DNA from: Flavobacteriales bacterium
GTDB taxonomy: Bacteria > Bacteroidota > Bacteroidia > Flavobacteriales_D > Sanyastnellaceae
Direction of reading: 5' to 3'
DNA: 64,000 nucleotides
NCBI GenBank assembly: GCA_002863125.1
Contig: PKEB01000023.1
Coordinates: 46,401 to 110,400 of the forward strand
Shown here in pieces: positions 28,442-37,720 of this stretch. How positions within the stretch are numbered: the first letter of the stretch is position 1; every line of letters starts with the position of its first letter. Below the pieces are notes generated by a model. That model made no database searches. It was given only the letters and a program-made list of their open reading frames with translations, and was not told where the DNA came from. Position numbers and translations under genes: made by a program.

Positions 28442-28462
28442 CCCCCGTTTGTAAAATTATCA

Positions 28463-28732
28463 TTAACGACGCAAACCGAGTTTTGAAACGATTTCGCGGT
28501 AGCGTGTAATGTCTTTTGCTTTGAGGTAATCCAGCAACTTACGACGCTTACCTACCAACTTGATCAGGGCACGTTGTGTGTGGAAATCCTTGCGGTTTTG
28601 CTTGAGATGCTCCGTCAAGTGAGCAATCCGGTAAGAGAACATGGCGATCTGCGCTTCGGCACTGCCGGTGTCCTTTTCGTTCGCGCCAAACGTGGCGAAG
28701 AACTCTTTCTTTTTTGCTGAATCTAAGTACAT
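28463..28732 (-). CDS. rpsO: 30S ribosomal protein S15
   Basis: An 89-residue 30S subunit protein binding the central domain of 16S rRNA. It begins MYLDSAKKKEFFATFG and contains GSAEAQIAMFSYRIAHLTEHLKQ (read over about 23-45), the family's first long helices, with the RNA-contact FHTQRALIKLVGKRRKLLDYL. An in-frame extension 23 codons upstream is not used: S15 proteins start at this Met and a -7 box lies inside the extension. The transcript has its own promoter and terminator. Confidence 0.96.
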   Translation of the reverse strand: MYLDSAKKKEFFATFGANEKDTGSAEAQIAMFSYRIAHLTEHLKQNRKDFHTQRALIKLVGKRRKLLDYLKAKDITRYREIVSKLGLRR

Positions 28733-28774
28733 GGCGAAATCGAATTGATGTTCGTTATGCGAAAAATTGAGGTG

Positions 28775-28782
28775 CAAAGATA
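28775..28782 (-). promoter_or_regulatory. -7 box (TATCTTTG) of rpsO
   Basis: A perfect TAnnTTTG match on the minus strand, 42 bases before the rpsO start, giving a leader of about 40 bases, long enough for the autoregulatory structure S15 mRNAs often have. Confidence 0.6.
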
Positions 28783-28819
28783 CAATGAACAGCCGCGCCA
28801 ACCTATGCTTTCGGGGTTT

Positions 28820-29680
28820 TTATTCCGCCTTGGCGAAATCCCCCATTGCGCGAAGGCTGAACGCCACCTTCTCCTTCAGGTCCTTCCGTTCCACGATGGC
28901 ATCGAGGAAACCGTGCTCGAGCAGGAATTCCGAGCGTTGGAAACCTTCCGGCAAGTCCTTGCCAATGGTCTCTTTGACCACGCGTGGACCAGCGAATCCA
29001 ATCAATGCATTCGGCTCTGCGATGTTGATGTCGCCGAGCATGGCAAATGAGGCCGTCACGCCACCGGTTGTGGGGTCCGTTAAAATGGAGATGTAAGGCA
29101 ATCCGGCTTTTGCGAGCAAAGAGAGTTTCGCACTTGTTTTGGCCATTTGCATCAAGCTCAACCCCGCTTCCATCATCCGTGCACCACCAGACTTGCTGAT
29201 GCAGATGAATGGGCACCCTTTCTTAAGCGCCAAGTCGATGCCGCGTGCAATCTTTTCACCCACAACGCTGCCCATGGAACCACCAATGAATTGAAAATCC
29301 ATGCAACTGATTACGACTGGAATACCATCCAAGTCACCGGATGCGGTGCGCAAAGCATCTTGTAGCCCCGTTTTCTTTTTAGCTGCCTCCAGGCGATCGG
29401 TGTACGCTTTGGTGTCCTTGAATTCAAGCGGATCATCGCTTGTGATCTTGGGAGCCACTTCGCGGTATTTGCCCTCATCGAAAAAAACGTTGAAATACGT
29501 CTCGCTACCCACCCGATCGTGGTGTCCGCAATAGTCGCAAACGCCCAAACGCTCAGCATGTTGCTGTGAAGTAATCACATTCTTGCAGCCCGGACATTGG
29601 TGCCACGCCCCTTCAGGGATCTCTTTCTTCTCCGCACTCTTCGTCGTGATGCCGTCTTGAATCCGCTTAAACCAACCCAT
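28820..29680 (-). CDS. accD: Acetyl-CoA carboxylase carboxyltransferase subunit beta
   Basis: A 286-residue beta subunit that, with AccA, moves the carboxyl group from biotin on AccB to acetyl-CoA, making malonyl-CoA for fatty-acid synthesis. A Cys4 zinc ribbon is intact (Cys29, Cys32, Cys48, Cys51). The carboxyltransferase core shows [32 protein letters not shown] and the oxyanion region [15 protein letters not shown]. The start MGWFKRI is the family's usual one; a seven-codon upstream extension is possible but unlikely. A TACCTTTG box lies 18 bases before this ATG. Confidence 0.96.
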   Translation of the reverse strand: MGWFKRIQDGITTKSAEKKEIPEGAWHQCPGCKNVITSQQHAERLGVCDYCGHHDRVGSETYFNVFFDEGKYREVAPKITSDDPLEFKDTKAYTDRLEAAKKKTGLQDALRTASGDLDGIPVVISCMDFQFIGGSMGSVVGEKIARGIDLALKKGCPFICISKSGGARMMEAGLSLMQMAKTSAKLSLLAKAGLPYISILTDPTTGGVTASFAMLGDINIAEPNALIGFAGPRVVKETIGKDLPEGFQRSEFLLEHGFLDAIVERKDLKEKVAFSLRAMGDFAKAE

Positions 29681-29698
29681 GTCTGTGTGATTTGAATC

Positions 29699-29706
29699 CA
29701 AAGGTA
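29699..29706 (-). promoter_or_regulatory. -7 box (TACCTTTG) of accD
   Basis: A perfect TAnnTTTG match on the minus strand 18 bases before the accD start. Confidence 0.6.
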
Positions 29707-29736
29707 AACGACTTCATGGAATCTGAATGCACTTGT

Positions 29737-32031
29737 TCAAAAAGGGTGACCAATTCCCAAATGAACCATACCACGCAGCGAACCTTGACCAATCCACCGC
29801 TGCCCTTCGACTTGAGCAGGGTCGTGTAAACGTAGCGCACCATCGAGCCGCAATAAGAAGAATTCAAAGTCAAATCGCAACCCCAATCCTGCACCCCACG
29901 CCAAGGATCGCAGCGAAAATTCGACTTCCTGCGCCGAGGAGGAACTGCTGGTCTGGTTAATCCACACGTTGCCTGCGTCAGAGAACCAGGCCGCACCAAA
30001 TGCATCCGTCAATTCCTTTCGAAATTCCAACCCCACATCCAATTGAACGTCACCCACCCCGGGAACGTACCCCGCATTCAACACTTCCTGCTGGGCAAAC
30101 CCGGGACCTAAATCGCGGACCGTCCACCCCCGCACCCCGTTTGCACCACCGGCAAAGAAAGCCCGATCAAAAGGCAGCACATCCATATTCGCACCAACCG
30201 AGGCTATTCCCGCCTTGATTCGTCCGTGAAGCGAGCCCCTTCCATCCCACATCCGTCCGTATGTCCATTCCCCGTCGCCGCGCACGTAATGCGCGAATGG
30301 GATGCCGGCGAGCAGGTAGGTGTCGCCTTCGCCTTGACGAAGATCCAATGGGGCTGCAAGCGCGTACAATCCCATACCCGTCCATTCGACATCGAAACGC
30401 CATCGACCATGTGCAGCTCCATTTTGCCATTTCGAACTCCAACCGAGCTTGGAGGCCAGGGATGTGTAATCCACAAAACGCCCTTCGAGCACGGGATTTG
30501 CTTGTTGCGTGAGCCACTCAGCGAACTGGGTGTCGGCGGTAATGTTGGCGTACCGAAACTCCAGCGGTGTCACCATCAACTTGCTCTCTCGTTCAGGGTT
30601 TTCCACGTATCGAAAACCATACGAGATTGTGGCCGCTTCTCGCGCATACTCTGGTCGCACCTCACGTCCCCAATTCAAGGTAAACTCCGTGCGGGCCTCG
30701 TTTGAAGGCCGCAAACTACCGAGGGGCAGCGGCGGAATGCCCAGTGTCGAATACGTGCCCAAGATGGACCACGTGCCACTGTTTGGCACCAAGGCATCAC
30801 CCGTGTAACTGAAGGGCCGAGTCGAAATGATGCCACCGGTCAAGGCGAATTCCAACACGTCGGCCTTGCCGCGCACGTTGTTGTTCCGAAAACCAATGCT
30901 TCCAATGGGACCATACCGGGCATCGCTTCGGATCATTTGAGCCTCAGCGGTCAAATCAATTCGTTGATTCAATTCGAGGTTGACCCCCACATCGTACAGA
31001 ACCTCCTCCCCAAGTCCCTGGCTTCTCAGGTTCCCAGGCATTTCCACACGGCTCACGCCCGGCACATTGGACAATCGCCTGTACGTGTCCTGCAGGACCC
31101 GCTCATTGAAGAGCATGCCCGAATCAACGGCCAGCAAGAAGTCCACTACGTTATCTGCAATGCACGGCACTTTCCCATTTTCGCGCTCTTTGCACGACCA
31201 GTCAATTCTTCCGAACCGCGTTACCTCATGGGGAATGGGCGCGCCATCGGCGGTGTAATCAACAGGCAACAGTTCCACTGTCACGGCCACTTTCTTGTCC
31301 TTGGACATGCCGAGCGTATCCGCCACGAATGCTACGTGGGAGGCTTGAACCGAAGGAAAACCACTGTTGCGGAAAGAACTGGCCACGTTGCTCCGAATGT
31401 TTTCCAGCTCGCGCACTTCAAAGGGCTCACCCACCAACGCAGCAGGGTCAAAGTCCAACCGATCCGTCTTCAGCCCGCTGCCCTCGGTGGCCCAACTGCA
31501 GGATTGTACGGTCCACATCTTTCCCAAGTCCAGGGCGTATGCCAACTGTGCGCGTTGCTTTTCAGTTGTGTCAACTTGCAGCGTACACCCCGCATCGAGG
31601 TAACCCATCTGCTGAGCAAGCGCAGCCAGATTGAGGCGCGATCGTTCAGCGAGGTAAGCGTCGTAGGTGACAGGCGGCTCCCCCATCCGATTCGCGAGCC
31701 ACCAACGCCATCCACCTTCCTCCTTCCCTTTTTCAAGCCGCTTCTGTTGTGCGTTCTCAAGGGCCTCGGGGCGAACCATGAGGTGGATCTGCAGGGGTAA
31801 ACGGATGCCGAAAAGGCGGGTATTGGGCTGTTGCCGAAGCACCTCTTCAAATGCCCCTTCATTCGCGTGCTTGGTGCCGTCCGGCGCGGTGACTTCAACG
31901 CGCTCAAGAAACCGCTCCCCTTCCCCGAGGCGACGAGTCGGAGAACAAGCAGAGAGCATAGCCAACGCGCATATCGCATAGCTTTGCAGCGCAAAACGCC
32001 CATCAATGGACAAAACAACCCTCAACGCCAT
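29737..32031 (-). CDS. tamL: TamL-like BamA-superfamily outer-membrane lipoprotein
   Basis: A 764-residue lipoprotein with a BamA-type C-terminal beta-barrel. The lipobox LSAC sits near residue 26, followed by SPTRRLGEGE, the hallmark of the Bacteroidota TamL lipoprotein that partners TamB in envelope assembly. POTRA-like domains occupy about 30-380 and a 16-strand Omp85 barrel about 390-764. The barrel includes the lid/lock motif GGANGVRGWTVRDLGPG, and the chain ends in an aromatic residue (GIGHPF). The ATG start used overlaps by 26 bases, head to head, the start of the methyltransferase gene; a TTG a few codons inside would reduce that. Confidence 0.85.
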   Translation of the reverse strand: MALRVVLSIDGRFALQSYAICALAMLSACSPTRRLGEGERFLERVEVTAPDGTKHANEGAFEEVLRQQPNTRLFGIRLPLQIHLMVRPEALENAQQKRLEKGKEEGGWRWWLANRMGEPPVTYDAYLAERSRLNLAALAQQMGYLDAGCTLQVDTTEKQRAQLAYALDLGKMWTVQSCSWATEGSGLKTDRLDFDPAALVGEPFEVRELENIRSNVASSFRNSGFPSVQASHVAFVADTLGMSKDKKVAVTVELLPVDYTADGAPIPHEVTRFGRIDWSCKERENGKVPCIADNVVDFLLAVDSGMLFNERVLQDTYRRLSNVPGVSRVEMPGNLRSQGLGEEVLYDVGVNLELNQRIDLTAEAQMIRSDARYGPIGSIGFRNNNVRGKADVLEFALTGGIISTRPFSYTGDALVPNSGTWSILGTYSTLGIPPLPLGSLRPSNEARTEFTLNWGREVRPEYAREAATISYGFRYVENPERESKLMVTPLEFRYANITADTQFAEWLTQQANPVLEGRFVDYTSLASKLGWSSKWQNGAAHGRWRFDVEWTGMGLYALAAPLDLRQGEGDTYLLAGIPFAHYVRGDGEWTYGRMWDGRGSLHGRIKAGIASVGANMDVLPFDRAFFAGGANGVRGWTVRDLGPGFAQQEVLNAGYVPGVGDVQLDVGLEFRKELTDAFGAAWFSDAGNVWINQTSSSSSAQEVEFSLRSLAWGAGLGLRFDFEFFLLRLDGALRLHDPAQVEGQRWIGQGSLRGMVHLGIGHPF

Positions 32032-32755
32032 TCGCGCCCTGCGCAGGAAACCGGAACGCACGGAACAGGGGCGATTTGTGGTCGAGGGCGACAAAGGCGT
32101 TGCTGAATTGGTCGAGAGCTCCATAGCGGTGGAACGAATGTACTACGTCTCCACCATGGAACACGCGGTGCCCGACTCCCATCGACACGTGGCAGAGCAA
32201 ATCTCTGTTAAGGACATGGGGCGGATTTCCCAAATGAACACAGCCCCGGGGTTGCTCGCCGTGGCTTCCATTCCGGAGCGCGCGCCTGAAGAGGTCGTTC
32301 GAGCGGTGGAGGGCTCACCCATGGCCCACGGACTCATCGCTTGCCGTCTGCAGGACCCCGGGAACTTGGGAACCCTCATTCGGACCGCGGACTGGTTTGG
32401 ATTCGGCGGGGTGTTCATCACCGAGGACACGGTCGATCCGTGGAATGCCAAAACCGTTCAAGCCTCCATGGGTTCCATCTTTCGGATTCCCGTTGTGGAA
32501 GCTCCGATGGATTTTTTGCACCAGCTTTCAGGGCATTTTCACCTCGAAATGCAGGGAACGCCGCATACAACCATCCCGTGGACGAGCGGTTGGATATGGG
32601 TGGGGGCCGAGTCGCATGGCTTCGCGGGGGTCGACCTTCCCTCCTCATCCGTTCCCGTGCACATTCCGCGCGTCGGATCGGCTGAATCGCTGAACGCCGG
32701 TGTGGCGTCTTCCATCGTCTGTGCTGAAGTTGCCCGGGTGAAAACCGGTGCGTAA
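32006..32755 (+). CDS. TrmH/SpoU-family RNA 2'-O-ribose methyltransferase
   Basis: A 249-residue SPOUT-fold enzyme methylating a ribose 2'-OH in rRNA or tRNA with SAM. A substrate-binding L30e-like domain (1-95) precedes the knot. Motif 1 is QDPGNLGTLIRTADWFG (about 114-130), motif 2 IWVGAESHGF and motif 3 PRVGSAESLNAGVASSI (about 222-238), with the catalytic Arg in motif 1. It looks RlmB-like but the target base is not identifiable. Its ATG overlaps the divergent tamL start, which limits where their promoters can lie. Confidence 0.9.
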   Translation: MDKTTLNAIRALRRKPERTEQGRFVVEGDKGVAELVESSIAVERMYYVSTMEHAVPDSHRHVAEQISVKDMGRISQMNTAPGLLAVASIPERAPEEVVRAVEGSPMAHGLIACRLQDPGNLGTLIRTADWFGFGGVFITEDTVDPWNAKTVQASMGSIFRIPVVEAPMDFLHQLSGHFHLEMQGTPHTTIPWTSGWIWVGAESHGFAGVDLPSSSVPVHIPRVGSAESLNAGVASSIVCAEVARVKTGA

Positions 32756-32768
32756 TGGAACGGCTGCG

Positions 32769-33938
32769 TTAGGCCGTTACCGAGGCTGCCTTATCAGCGA
32801 GCACGGCATTGATCAGTGGATTCATGGTGATTTCACACCACTTCAAGCGCACCGATTCATCGCTGGCATTCAAATCCGTGAGGGAACCGGCAATGGCGCC
32901 GATGCGTTTTTCGCAGGCTTCACTTACCTGAGCATCCACGGCATCGGGGTTCCATTCGTCCGGCCAATTTGTTCCACGACTGCCGGTGAGGTGCATCCAC
33001 TCCGCTGCCGCCCAATGCTGACAGGGCCATGTCTTCATGGATTCGTGCAAAACTTGGTCCACCTTCGCCGCCAAGTGGGCAGCGGGACGAACGCCCTCCG
33101 GAGGATGCTCCCATGCGACAGGATCGCAAAAGGCAACGTGAATCCGGCCCTTCCAGCCAAACAACCCTTGCTTCATGCTTCGCTCATCCTCTCCCGATGC
33201 TTTGACGTATTCCCCGTTGTTCGCGTCCCGGATCAACAACTCGCGCACTTTCATGCCGTCGCACGGGTCCCACTCGTAACTCAAACTAACCGGCTGGACT
33301 ATGAGGCGGTTCCACCCCTCGCCATCCTCACCGTTTAGGAGCATGCGAATCAAGGCGGGAGACGTCCGGTCGTCCCCATCTTTCGCCCGGCCTTCGCGCT
33401 GAGCCAACCACACGGAAGCGTTTTGCTTGGTGATGACATGGCGCACATAATCGGCCACTTCTGCACTGGCTCCTAACTGTTCGCGCGGTGTGCCGCCTCG
33501 GCGTACGATGAAGCTCTTGTTCAGCCGGACCAGTTTCTCCACCCACTCCGTTTGCAGCAGGTTGCTGCCGATGCCGATTTGGGTAGTCGACTCCCCCCGA
33601 GAAAGGAGGGCCATGTTGATGAGCGACGGATCCAGGACGATGTCTCGGTGGTTCGAAATGAACAGGGCGCCGTGGCCTTTGAAGCCCGACGCATAGGACA
33701 CCGACACATCCTCAGCTGTCCGCTGAAGCAGCATGTCAACAAAAACACGCGAGAGGTTTTCTTGAAAGGCCTCCACGCTGCGCAGGCCTTCGATGCCCTG
33801 CATCAGCGCCGCTGCTTTTTCATTGCCGATGAACGGGCCCAGTTGGGATTCCCAATCGAGCGCCCGGACCAAGCACGCAATGGCTTCAGGAACCTCGTGG
33901 TCCAAATACGGTCGCATATGCGCAAAAGAATCCTCCAT
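32769..33938 (-). CDS. 1-acyl-sn-glycerol-3-phosphate acyltransferase-like protein
   Basis: A 389-residue PlsC/GPAT-superfamily acyltransferase, presumably at the inner face of the cytoplasmic membrane in phospholipid synthesis. The catalytic motif is LFISNHRDIVLDPSL (His-Asp pair near residue 117). The substrate-binding block is KSFIVRRGGTPREQ with its phosphate-contact Arg pair, and the third block is VWLAQREGRAKDGDD. The extra 150 residues after the core are typical of the larger Bacteroidota form. Substrate specificity is not determinable. It shares a short palindromic promoter region with the divergent DEAD helicase. Confidence 0.82.
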   Translation of the reverse strand: MEDSFAHMRPYLDHEVPEAIACLVRALDWESQLGPFIGNEKAAALMQGIEGLRSVEAFQENLSRVFVDMLLQRTAEDVSVSYASGFKGHGALFISNHRDIVLDPSLINMALLSRGESTTQIGIGSNLLQTEWVEKLVRLNKSFIVRRGGTPREQLGASAEVADYVRHVITKQNASVWLAQREGRAKDGDDRTSPALIRMLLNGEDGEGWNRLIVQPVSLSYEWDPCDGMKVRELLIRDANNGEYVKASGEDERSMKQGLFGWKGRIHVAFCDPVAWEHPPEGVRPAAHLAAKVDQVLHESMKTWPCQHWAAAEWMHLTGSRGTNWPDEWNPDAVDAQVSEACEKRIGAIAGSLTDLNASDESVRLKWCEITMNPLINAVLADKAASVTA

Positions 33939-33947
33939 CTTCCGCCA

Positions 33948-33970
33948 CGAATTTAGGTAACCTAAATTTG
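33948..33970. promoter_or_regulatory. Back-to-back promoters within a palindrome
   Basis: A nine-base inverted repeat AATTTAGGT / ACCTAAATT with one central base (33950-33968). The plus-strand -7 box TAAATTTG (33963-33970) ends four bases before the helicase ATG. The minus-strand box TAAATTCG (33955-33948, one mismatch) ends nine bases before the acyltransferase ATG. The two boxes face away from each other, so one regulator or two polymerases could compete here. Confidence 0.55.
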
Positions 33971-33974
33971 TCCC

Positions 33975-35240
33975 ATGCGATTTGACGACCTCAAGCTGAC
34001 TCGGCAGTTCTTAAATGCCATTGAAGACGCGGGGTATGAAAACGCCACGCCAATCCAACAAAAGGCCATTCCGCCGCTGCGGGCTGGGCAGGATGTGATT
34101 GGGATTGCGCAAACCGGAACGGGCAAGACTGCAGCATTTTTGCTTCCCTTGCTGCAGACTTTGAAATACGCTCAAGGTGAAGCGCCGCGGGGGCTGGTTC
34201 TCGCCCCCACCAAAGAATTGGTCGTCCAAATCCACCAAGAGGCACTGAAATTTGCCAGCTACACCGACTTGCGGATTGTGGCATTTTATGGCGGCGTGGG
34301 GCCCAAAAAGCAAATCGAAGAAATCGCTGACGGCGTTGATTTGATCGTCTCTACACCGGGGCGGTTTTTGGAGATCTATTCCCGCGGCCACGTCGAGACG
34401 AAAAAGCTCAAGCACATCGTCCTCGATGAAGCGGACCGCATGATGGACATGGGCTTCATGCCGCAAATCCGTCAAATTCAAGAAGTCATTCCCACCAAGC
34501 GACAGAACATCCTGTTTTCCGCCACGTTCCCCCCGCGCGTGGAACGGCTCGCCGAAGAATTCTTGCTCTGGCCCACCCGCATCGAGGTCACCCCTGAAAG
34601 CACTCCCGTATCGACCGTCACCCAGTACAAGTTGTCATTGCCAAATCTCCGCACCAAGATTGCGTTCATCGAATGGTACGTGCGGGAACAACTTGGTGAC
34701 GACCGGTTGTTGATTTTCACCCGGCGCAAGGAAGAAGCCGAAAACCTATTCAAGTTCCTCGATCGTTCGTTTGATAAGGGGGTCCGTGCAGTGCACAGCA
34801 ATAAGGGACAAAATGCGCGCATCAACGCCATGCAAGACTTCAGGACGGGTGCCGTGCAAATCCTCATCGCCACGGATGTCGCGAGCCGTGGCATCGACGT
34901 TCCGGAAACCCAATGGGTCATCAACGCCTCGGTGCCTAGGGATCCCCACGACTACATCCACCGCATCGGCAGAACGGGCCGCGCATTCCGTGAAGGCTCG
35001 GCGCTGACCTTGGTCGACCCTGCTGAAAAGTTCGCGTTGGAGCGCATTGAGTCGCTTACCGGCGAATCCTTGTTGGACTTTCCAGCAGTTCCGGAATTGG
35101 AGACGTTCGAAACCCCGCGCCGGGAAAAACAAAACCAGGCGCGTGAAATTGACCGGGAACTGAAAAAGCGGGACCCCAACTACCAAGGCGCCTTTCACCA
35201 AAAGAAGCGCAAATCAGGAAAGCGCTCGCGGCGCAAGTAA
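33975..35240 (+). CDS. DEAD-box RNA helicase (RhlE-like)
   Basis: A 421-residue ATP-dependent RNA helicase, cytoplasmic, acting in ribosome assembly or RNA decay. Q motif near residues 8-30 (ENATPIQQKAIP), motif I AQTGTGKT at 45-52, motif Ib VSTPGRFLE, motif II DEAD at 152-155, motif III SATF, motif V VASRGIDVP and motif VI HRIGRTGR at 329-336. The C-terminal tail of about 45 residues is Lys/Arg/Gln-rich (KKRKSGKRSRRK) and probably binds RNA. The transcript is predicted leaderless. The last 27 bases overlap the 3' end of the opposing gene. Confidence 0.94.
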   Translation: MRFDDLKLTRQFLNAIEDAGYENATPIQQKAIPPLRAGQDVIGIAQTGTGKTAAFLLPLLQTLKYAQGEAPRGLVLAPTKELVVQIHQEALKFASYTDLRIVAFYGGVGPKKQIEEIADGVDLIVSTPGRFLEIYSRGHVETKKLKHIVLDEADRMMDMGFMPQIRQIQEVIPTKRQNILFSATFPPRVERLAEEFLLWPTRIEVTPESTPVSTVTQYKLSLPNLRTKIAFIEWYVREQLGDDRLLIFTRRKEEAENLFKFLDRSFDKGVRAVHSNKGQNARINAMQDFRTGAVQILIATDVASRGIDVPETQWVINASVPRDPHDYIHRIGRTGRAFREGSALTLVDPAEKFALERIESLTGESLLDFPAVPELETFETPRREKQNQAREIDRELKKRDPNYQGAFHQKKRKSGKRSRRK

Positions 35241-35618
35241 TCCGGCGATCCGGCCGCTTTCCTTCCACGGCAGGATGCCGTCCCCTTCCAGCACATACCC
35301 TTCATCGTAGCACATGATCGCCATGCGTCCGTCCTGCAATGGCACAACATGGGTGTGAAAATTGAAATCAAAGCCTTGCCGGCGCAGCCAAAAAGCCCGG
35401 TCCTCCGCATTCAACTGGGCGTAAGTGGATTTGCGCAAATCAACCAACAGGGAGCGGTTCCGTTGCAGAACGTGGTCGACCCCACGCTTCAACGCATGCA
35501 GCGAATTGGACTTGCGGTGGTGCCGGACGCGGCAGGAAACGTCGCAGAATAACTTGTCGCTTCGGCCGGTCAGCCGGTCACCACATTCCTTGCATCGATG
35601 GGATTTGATTCTGAACAT
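35214..35618 (-). CDS. Small putative zinc-finger protein
   Basis: A 134-residue soluble protein with a Cys4-like finger near the N-terminus: HRCKECGDRLTGRSDKLFC then DVSCRVRHH (first pair Cys9 and Cys12, later pair about Cys25 and Cys29). The sequence after it alternates helices and strands (AEDRAFWLRRQGFDFNFHTH) and ends in a strand-rich half. I prefer the Met giving MFRIKSHRC over one eight codons upstream. The family is common in Bacteroidota as hypothetical proteins (recollection); function unknown. Its 3' end is antisense to the helicase tail. Confidence 0.72.
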   Translation of the reverse strand: MFRIKSHRCKECGDRLTGRSDKLFCDVSCRVRHHRKSNSLHALKRGVDHVLQRNRSLLVDLRKSTYAQLNAEDRAFWLRRQGFDFNFHTHVVPLQDGRMAIMCYDEGYVLEGDGILPWKESGRIAGLLAPRALS

Positions 35619-35691
35619 GCGGCCAATAAAAAACCACACCAAGTCCCTTGGCGTGAGGGATTTACGAGTGGAGTCATGGAATTGACGGCCG

Positions 35692-36516
35692 TTACACCTT
35701 GAGCCGGCTCATGAATTCGGAAAACAGCCGCGTGAGCAAGGGCTCCGATTCCCTGGCGATGGCAATCACTTCATCGATGTTGAACGGCGCTAAGTGCTCA
35801 GGATTGCACTCATCCGTGATGACGCTCACCGCCGCACACGGCATGTTCATGTGCGCTGCCGCAATGACTTCGGGGACGGTGGACATCCCCACCGCATCAG
35901 CGCCGATTGTTCGGAGGTACCGGTACTCCGCACGGGTCTCGAGTTGAGGACCCGGAACGCCGACGTATACGCCGGTGTACAATGCGATATCAAGCGATCG
36001 CGCCACCTGAAACAGCGCCCCGCTCAATTCGACGTCATACGGCTCGCACATATCGGGATAACGACCGCCCAAGGCGTCGAGGTTGCGGCCGCGCAAGGGC
36101 GAATCCGGAAACAAATTGATGTGGTCTTCGATGCACATCAGCGCCCCTTTCTTGATGTCGGGATTCAAGCTGCCTGCTGCATTTGACATCAGCAACGCTT
36201 TTGCACCCAGCATCTTGGAAATGCGCACGGGCTTGACCACCTGCTCCATGGTGTAGCCCTCGTAGTAGTGGAAGCGCCCTTGCCATGCCAAAACGCGTTT
36301 GCCGCCCAGCTCGCCGTAAATCAGTTTGCCAAAATGGAACTCCACCGTGGCTACAGGTATGTGTGGAATCTGGCTGTAATTGAACGCCAACACTTCATCG
36401 ATTTCACTCACCAATCCGCCCAAACCTGTGCCCAAAACAATGGCCACATCAACCTCACCCACGCCGCGCTCACGCAAATAATCCGCGGAGGCCTGCAACT
36501 CTTCTTGAATATCCAT
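35692..36516 (-). CDS. Purine nucleoside phosphorylase
   Basis: A 274-residue trimeric-type PNP splitting inosine and guanosine with phosphate into base and ribose-1-phosphate (purine salvage). VLGTGLGG (phosphate loop, about 30-37), GKLIYGELGGKRVLAWQGRFHYYEG (read over about 64-88, with the conserved His and Tyr), MSNAAGSLNPDIKKG and YVGVPGPQLETRAEYR (about 190-205) are typical, as is SVITDECNPE with the purine-binding Asn/Asp late. The start MDIQEELQ is supported by a TACTTTTC box exactly four bases before it; a 28-codon upstream extension is antisense to the dehydrogenase start. Confidence 0.93.
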   Translation of the reverse strand: MDIQEELQASADYLRERGVGEVDVAIVLGTGLGGLVSEIDEVLAFNYSQIPHIPVATVEFHFGKLIYGELGGKRVLAWQGRFHYYEGYTMEQVVKPVRISKMLGAKALLMSNAAGSLNPDIKKGALMCIEDHINLFPDSPLRGRNLDALGGRYPDMCEPYDVELSGALFQVARSLDIALYTGVYVGVPGPQLETRAEYRYLRTIGADAVGMSTVPEVIAAAHMNMPCAAVSVITDECNPEHLAPFNIDEVIAIARESEPLLTRLFSEFMSRLKV

Positions 36517-36520
36517 GCAG

Positions 36521-36537
36521 GAAAAGTACGAACTTCG
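36521..36537. promoter_or_regulatory. Paired divergent -7-like boxes
   Basis: Minus strand TACTTTTC (36528-36521) and plus strand GAACTTCG (36530-36537), each ending four bases before its ATG (36516 minus, 36542 plus). Both differ from TAnnTTTG (one and two mismatches). The whole space between the two start codons is 25 bases, so both mRNAs should be leaderless. Confidence 0.45.
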
Positions 36538-36541
36538 TCCC

Positions 36542-37720
36542 ATGCAAACAGGAACGTCCACCATTGGTGTTGTCGGTGCCGGCGCCATGGGCTCCGGCAT
36601 CGCCCAGCTCGCAGCACAAGCCGGTCATACCGTCGTTTTGGTTGATCAAAGTGAATCCGCATTGGAGCGAAGCGCGGCCGCTTTGGCCAAGGTCGCGGCG
36701 CGGTTGGTGGAAAAAGGCAAATGGTCCGTTGCCGATAGCGAACGCATCCAATCCGCCATTGACCGCACAACGGAACTCGATTCGTTGGCGGCGTGCGATT
36801 GGGTAATTGAAGCCATCGTGGAGGACCTCGGCGTTAAGCAGTCGCTTTTTCAATCCTTGGAAACGATCGTCGCACCTGACGCTGTTCTCGCCACCAACAC
36901 CTCCTCCCTGAGCGTGACCGCCATTGCCGGCAAGCTGCAGCACCCGGAACGTTTCATGGGTCTGCACTTCTTTAACCCTGCCCCCTTGATGGCCTTGGTG
37001 GAAGTTGTCCCTGCCCTGCAAACAGACGCTGCGCATGTGGACCGTGCCAAGTCCATGATGGACGCTTGGGGAAAATCTCCTGTGGTCACCAAAGACACAC
37101 CTGGCTTCATCGTCAATCGGTTAGCGCGGCCGTTCTATGGGGAAGCGTTGCGGATTTTCGAGGAAGGATTGGCGTCGCGAGAGACCATCGATGCGGCCAT
37201 GCGCAATGCCGGTTTTCGAATGGGTCCGTTTGAATTGATGGACCTGATAGGAAACGACGTCAACTACGCCGTGTCATGCTCGGTCTTTGAGGCGTTTTAC
37301 AACGATCCACGGTACCGGCCGAGCTTGATTCAAAAACAACACGTCGATGCCGGTTGGCTCGGGCGCAAATCAGGCAAGGGCTATTACACTTATGGCGAAG
37401 GGCAAGTGCCCCAAACAGCCAACGACGCTTCCATTGATTCCAACCAGTTTGACTGGATTGTCGAACGCATTGTGGCCATGCTCATTAACGAAGCGGCGGA
37501 CGCGAGTTACCTCAACATCGCTTCTCCCGCAGACTTGGAAACGGCCATGACCAAAGGCGTTAACTACCCCAAAGGCCTGCTCGCCTGGTGCAACGAATGG
37601 GGCGCTAAAGCAACGTTGAACATACTGGAAAGCTTGCACATCCGCTACGGAGATGACCGCTACCGCCCCAGCCCTGTGCTGCGGGACTTGGCCGCGCAGA
37701 AGTCGGGCTTCAGCCTTTGA
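36542..37720 (+). CDS. 3-hydroxyacyl-CoA / 3-hydroxybutyryl-CoA dehydrogenase
   Basis: A 392-residue NAD-dependent dehydrogenase oxidising 3-hydroxyacyl-CoA to 3-ketoacyl-CoA in fatty-acid breakdown. The Rossmann loop is [20 protein letters not shown] (GAGAMG at about 12-17). The catalytic His is in [11 protein letters not shown], the Asn in [13 protein letters not shown]. Two C-terminal 3HCDH domains follow (about 185-280 and 300-392), the duplicated arrangement of PaaH-type enzymes, whereas short HBD proteins have one. It works upstream of the nearby thiolase. The ATG chosen (MQTGTSTIG) avoids overlap with the divergent phosphorylase. Confidence 0.92.
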   Translation: MQTGTSTIGVVGAGAMGSGIAQLAAQAGHTVVLVDQSESALERSAAALAKVAARLVEKGKWSVADSERIQSAIDRTTELDSLAACDWVIEAIVEDLGVKQSLFQSLETIVAPDAVLATNTSSLSVTAIAGKLQHPERFMGLHFFNPAPLMALVEVVPALQTDAAHVDRAKSMMDAWGKSPVVTKDTPGFIVNRLARPFYGEALRIFEEGLASRETIDAAMRNAGFRMGPFELMDLIGNDVNYAVSCSVFEAFYNDPRYRPSLIQKQHVDAGWLGRKSGKGYYTYGEGQVPQTANDASIDSNQFDWIVERIVAMLINEAADASYLNIASPADLETAMTKGVNYPKGLLAWCNEWGAKATLNILESLHIRYGDDRYRPSPVLRDLAAQKSGFSL

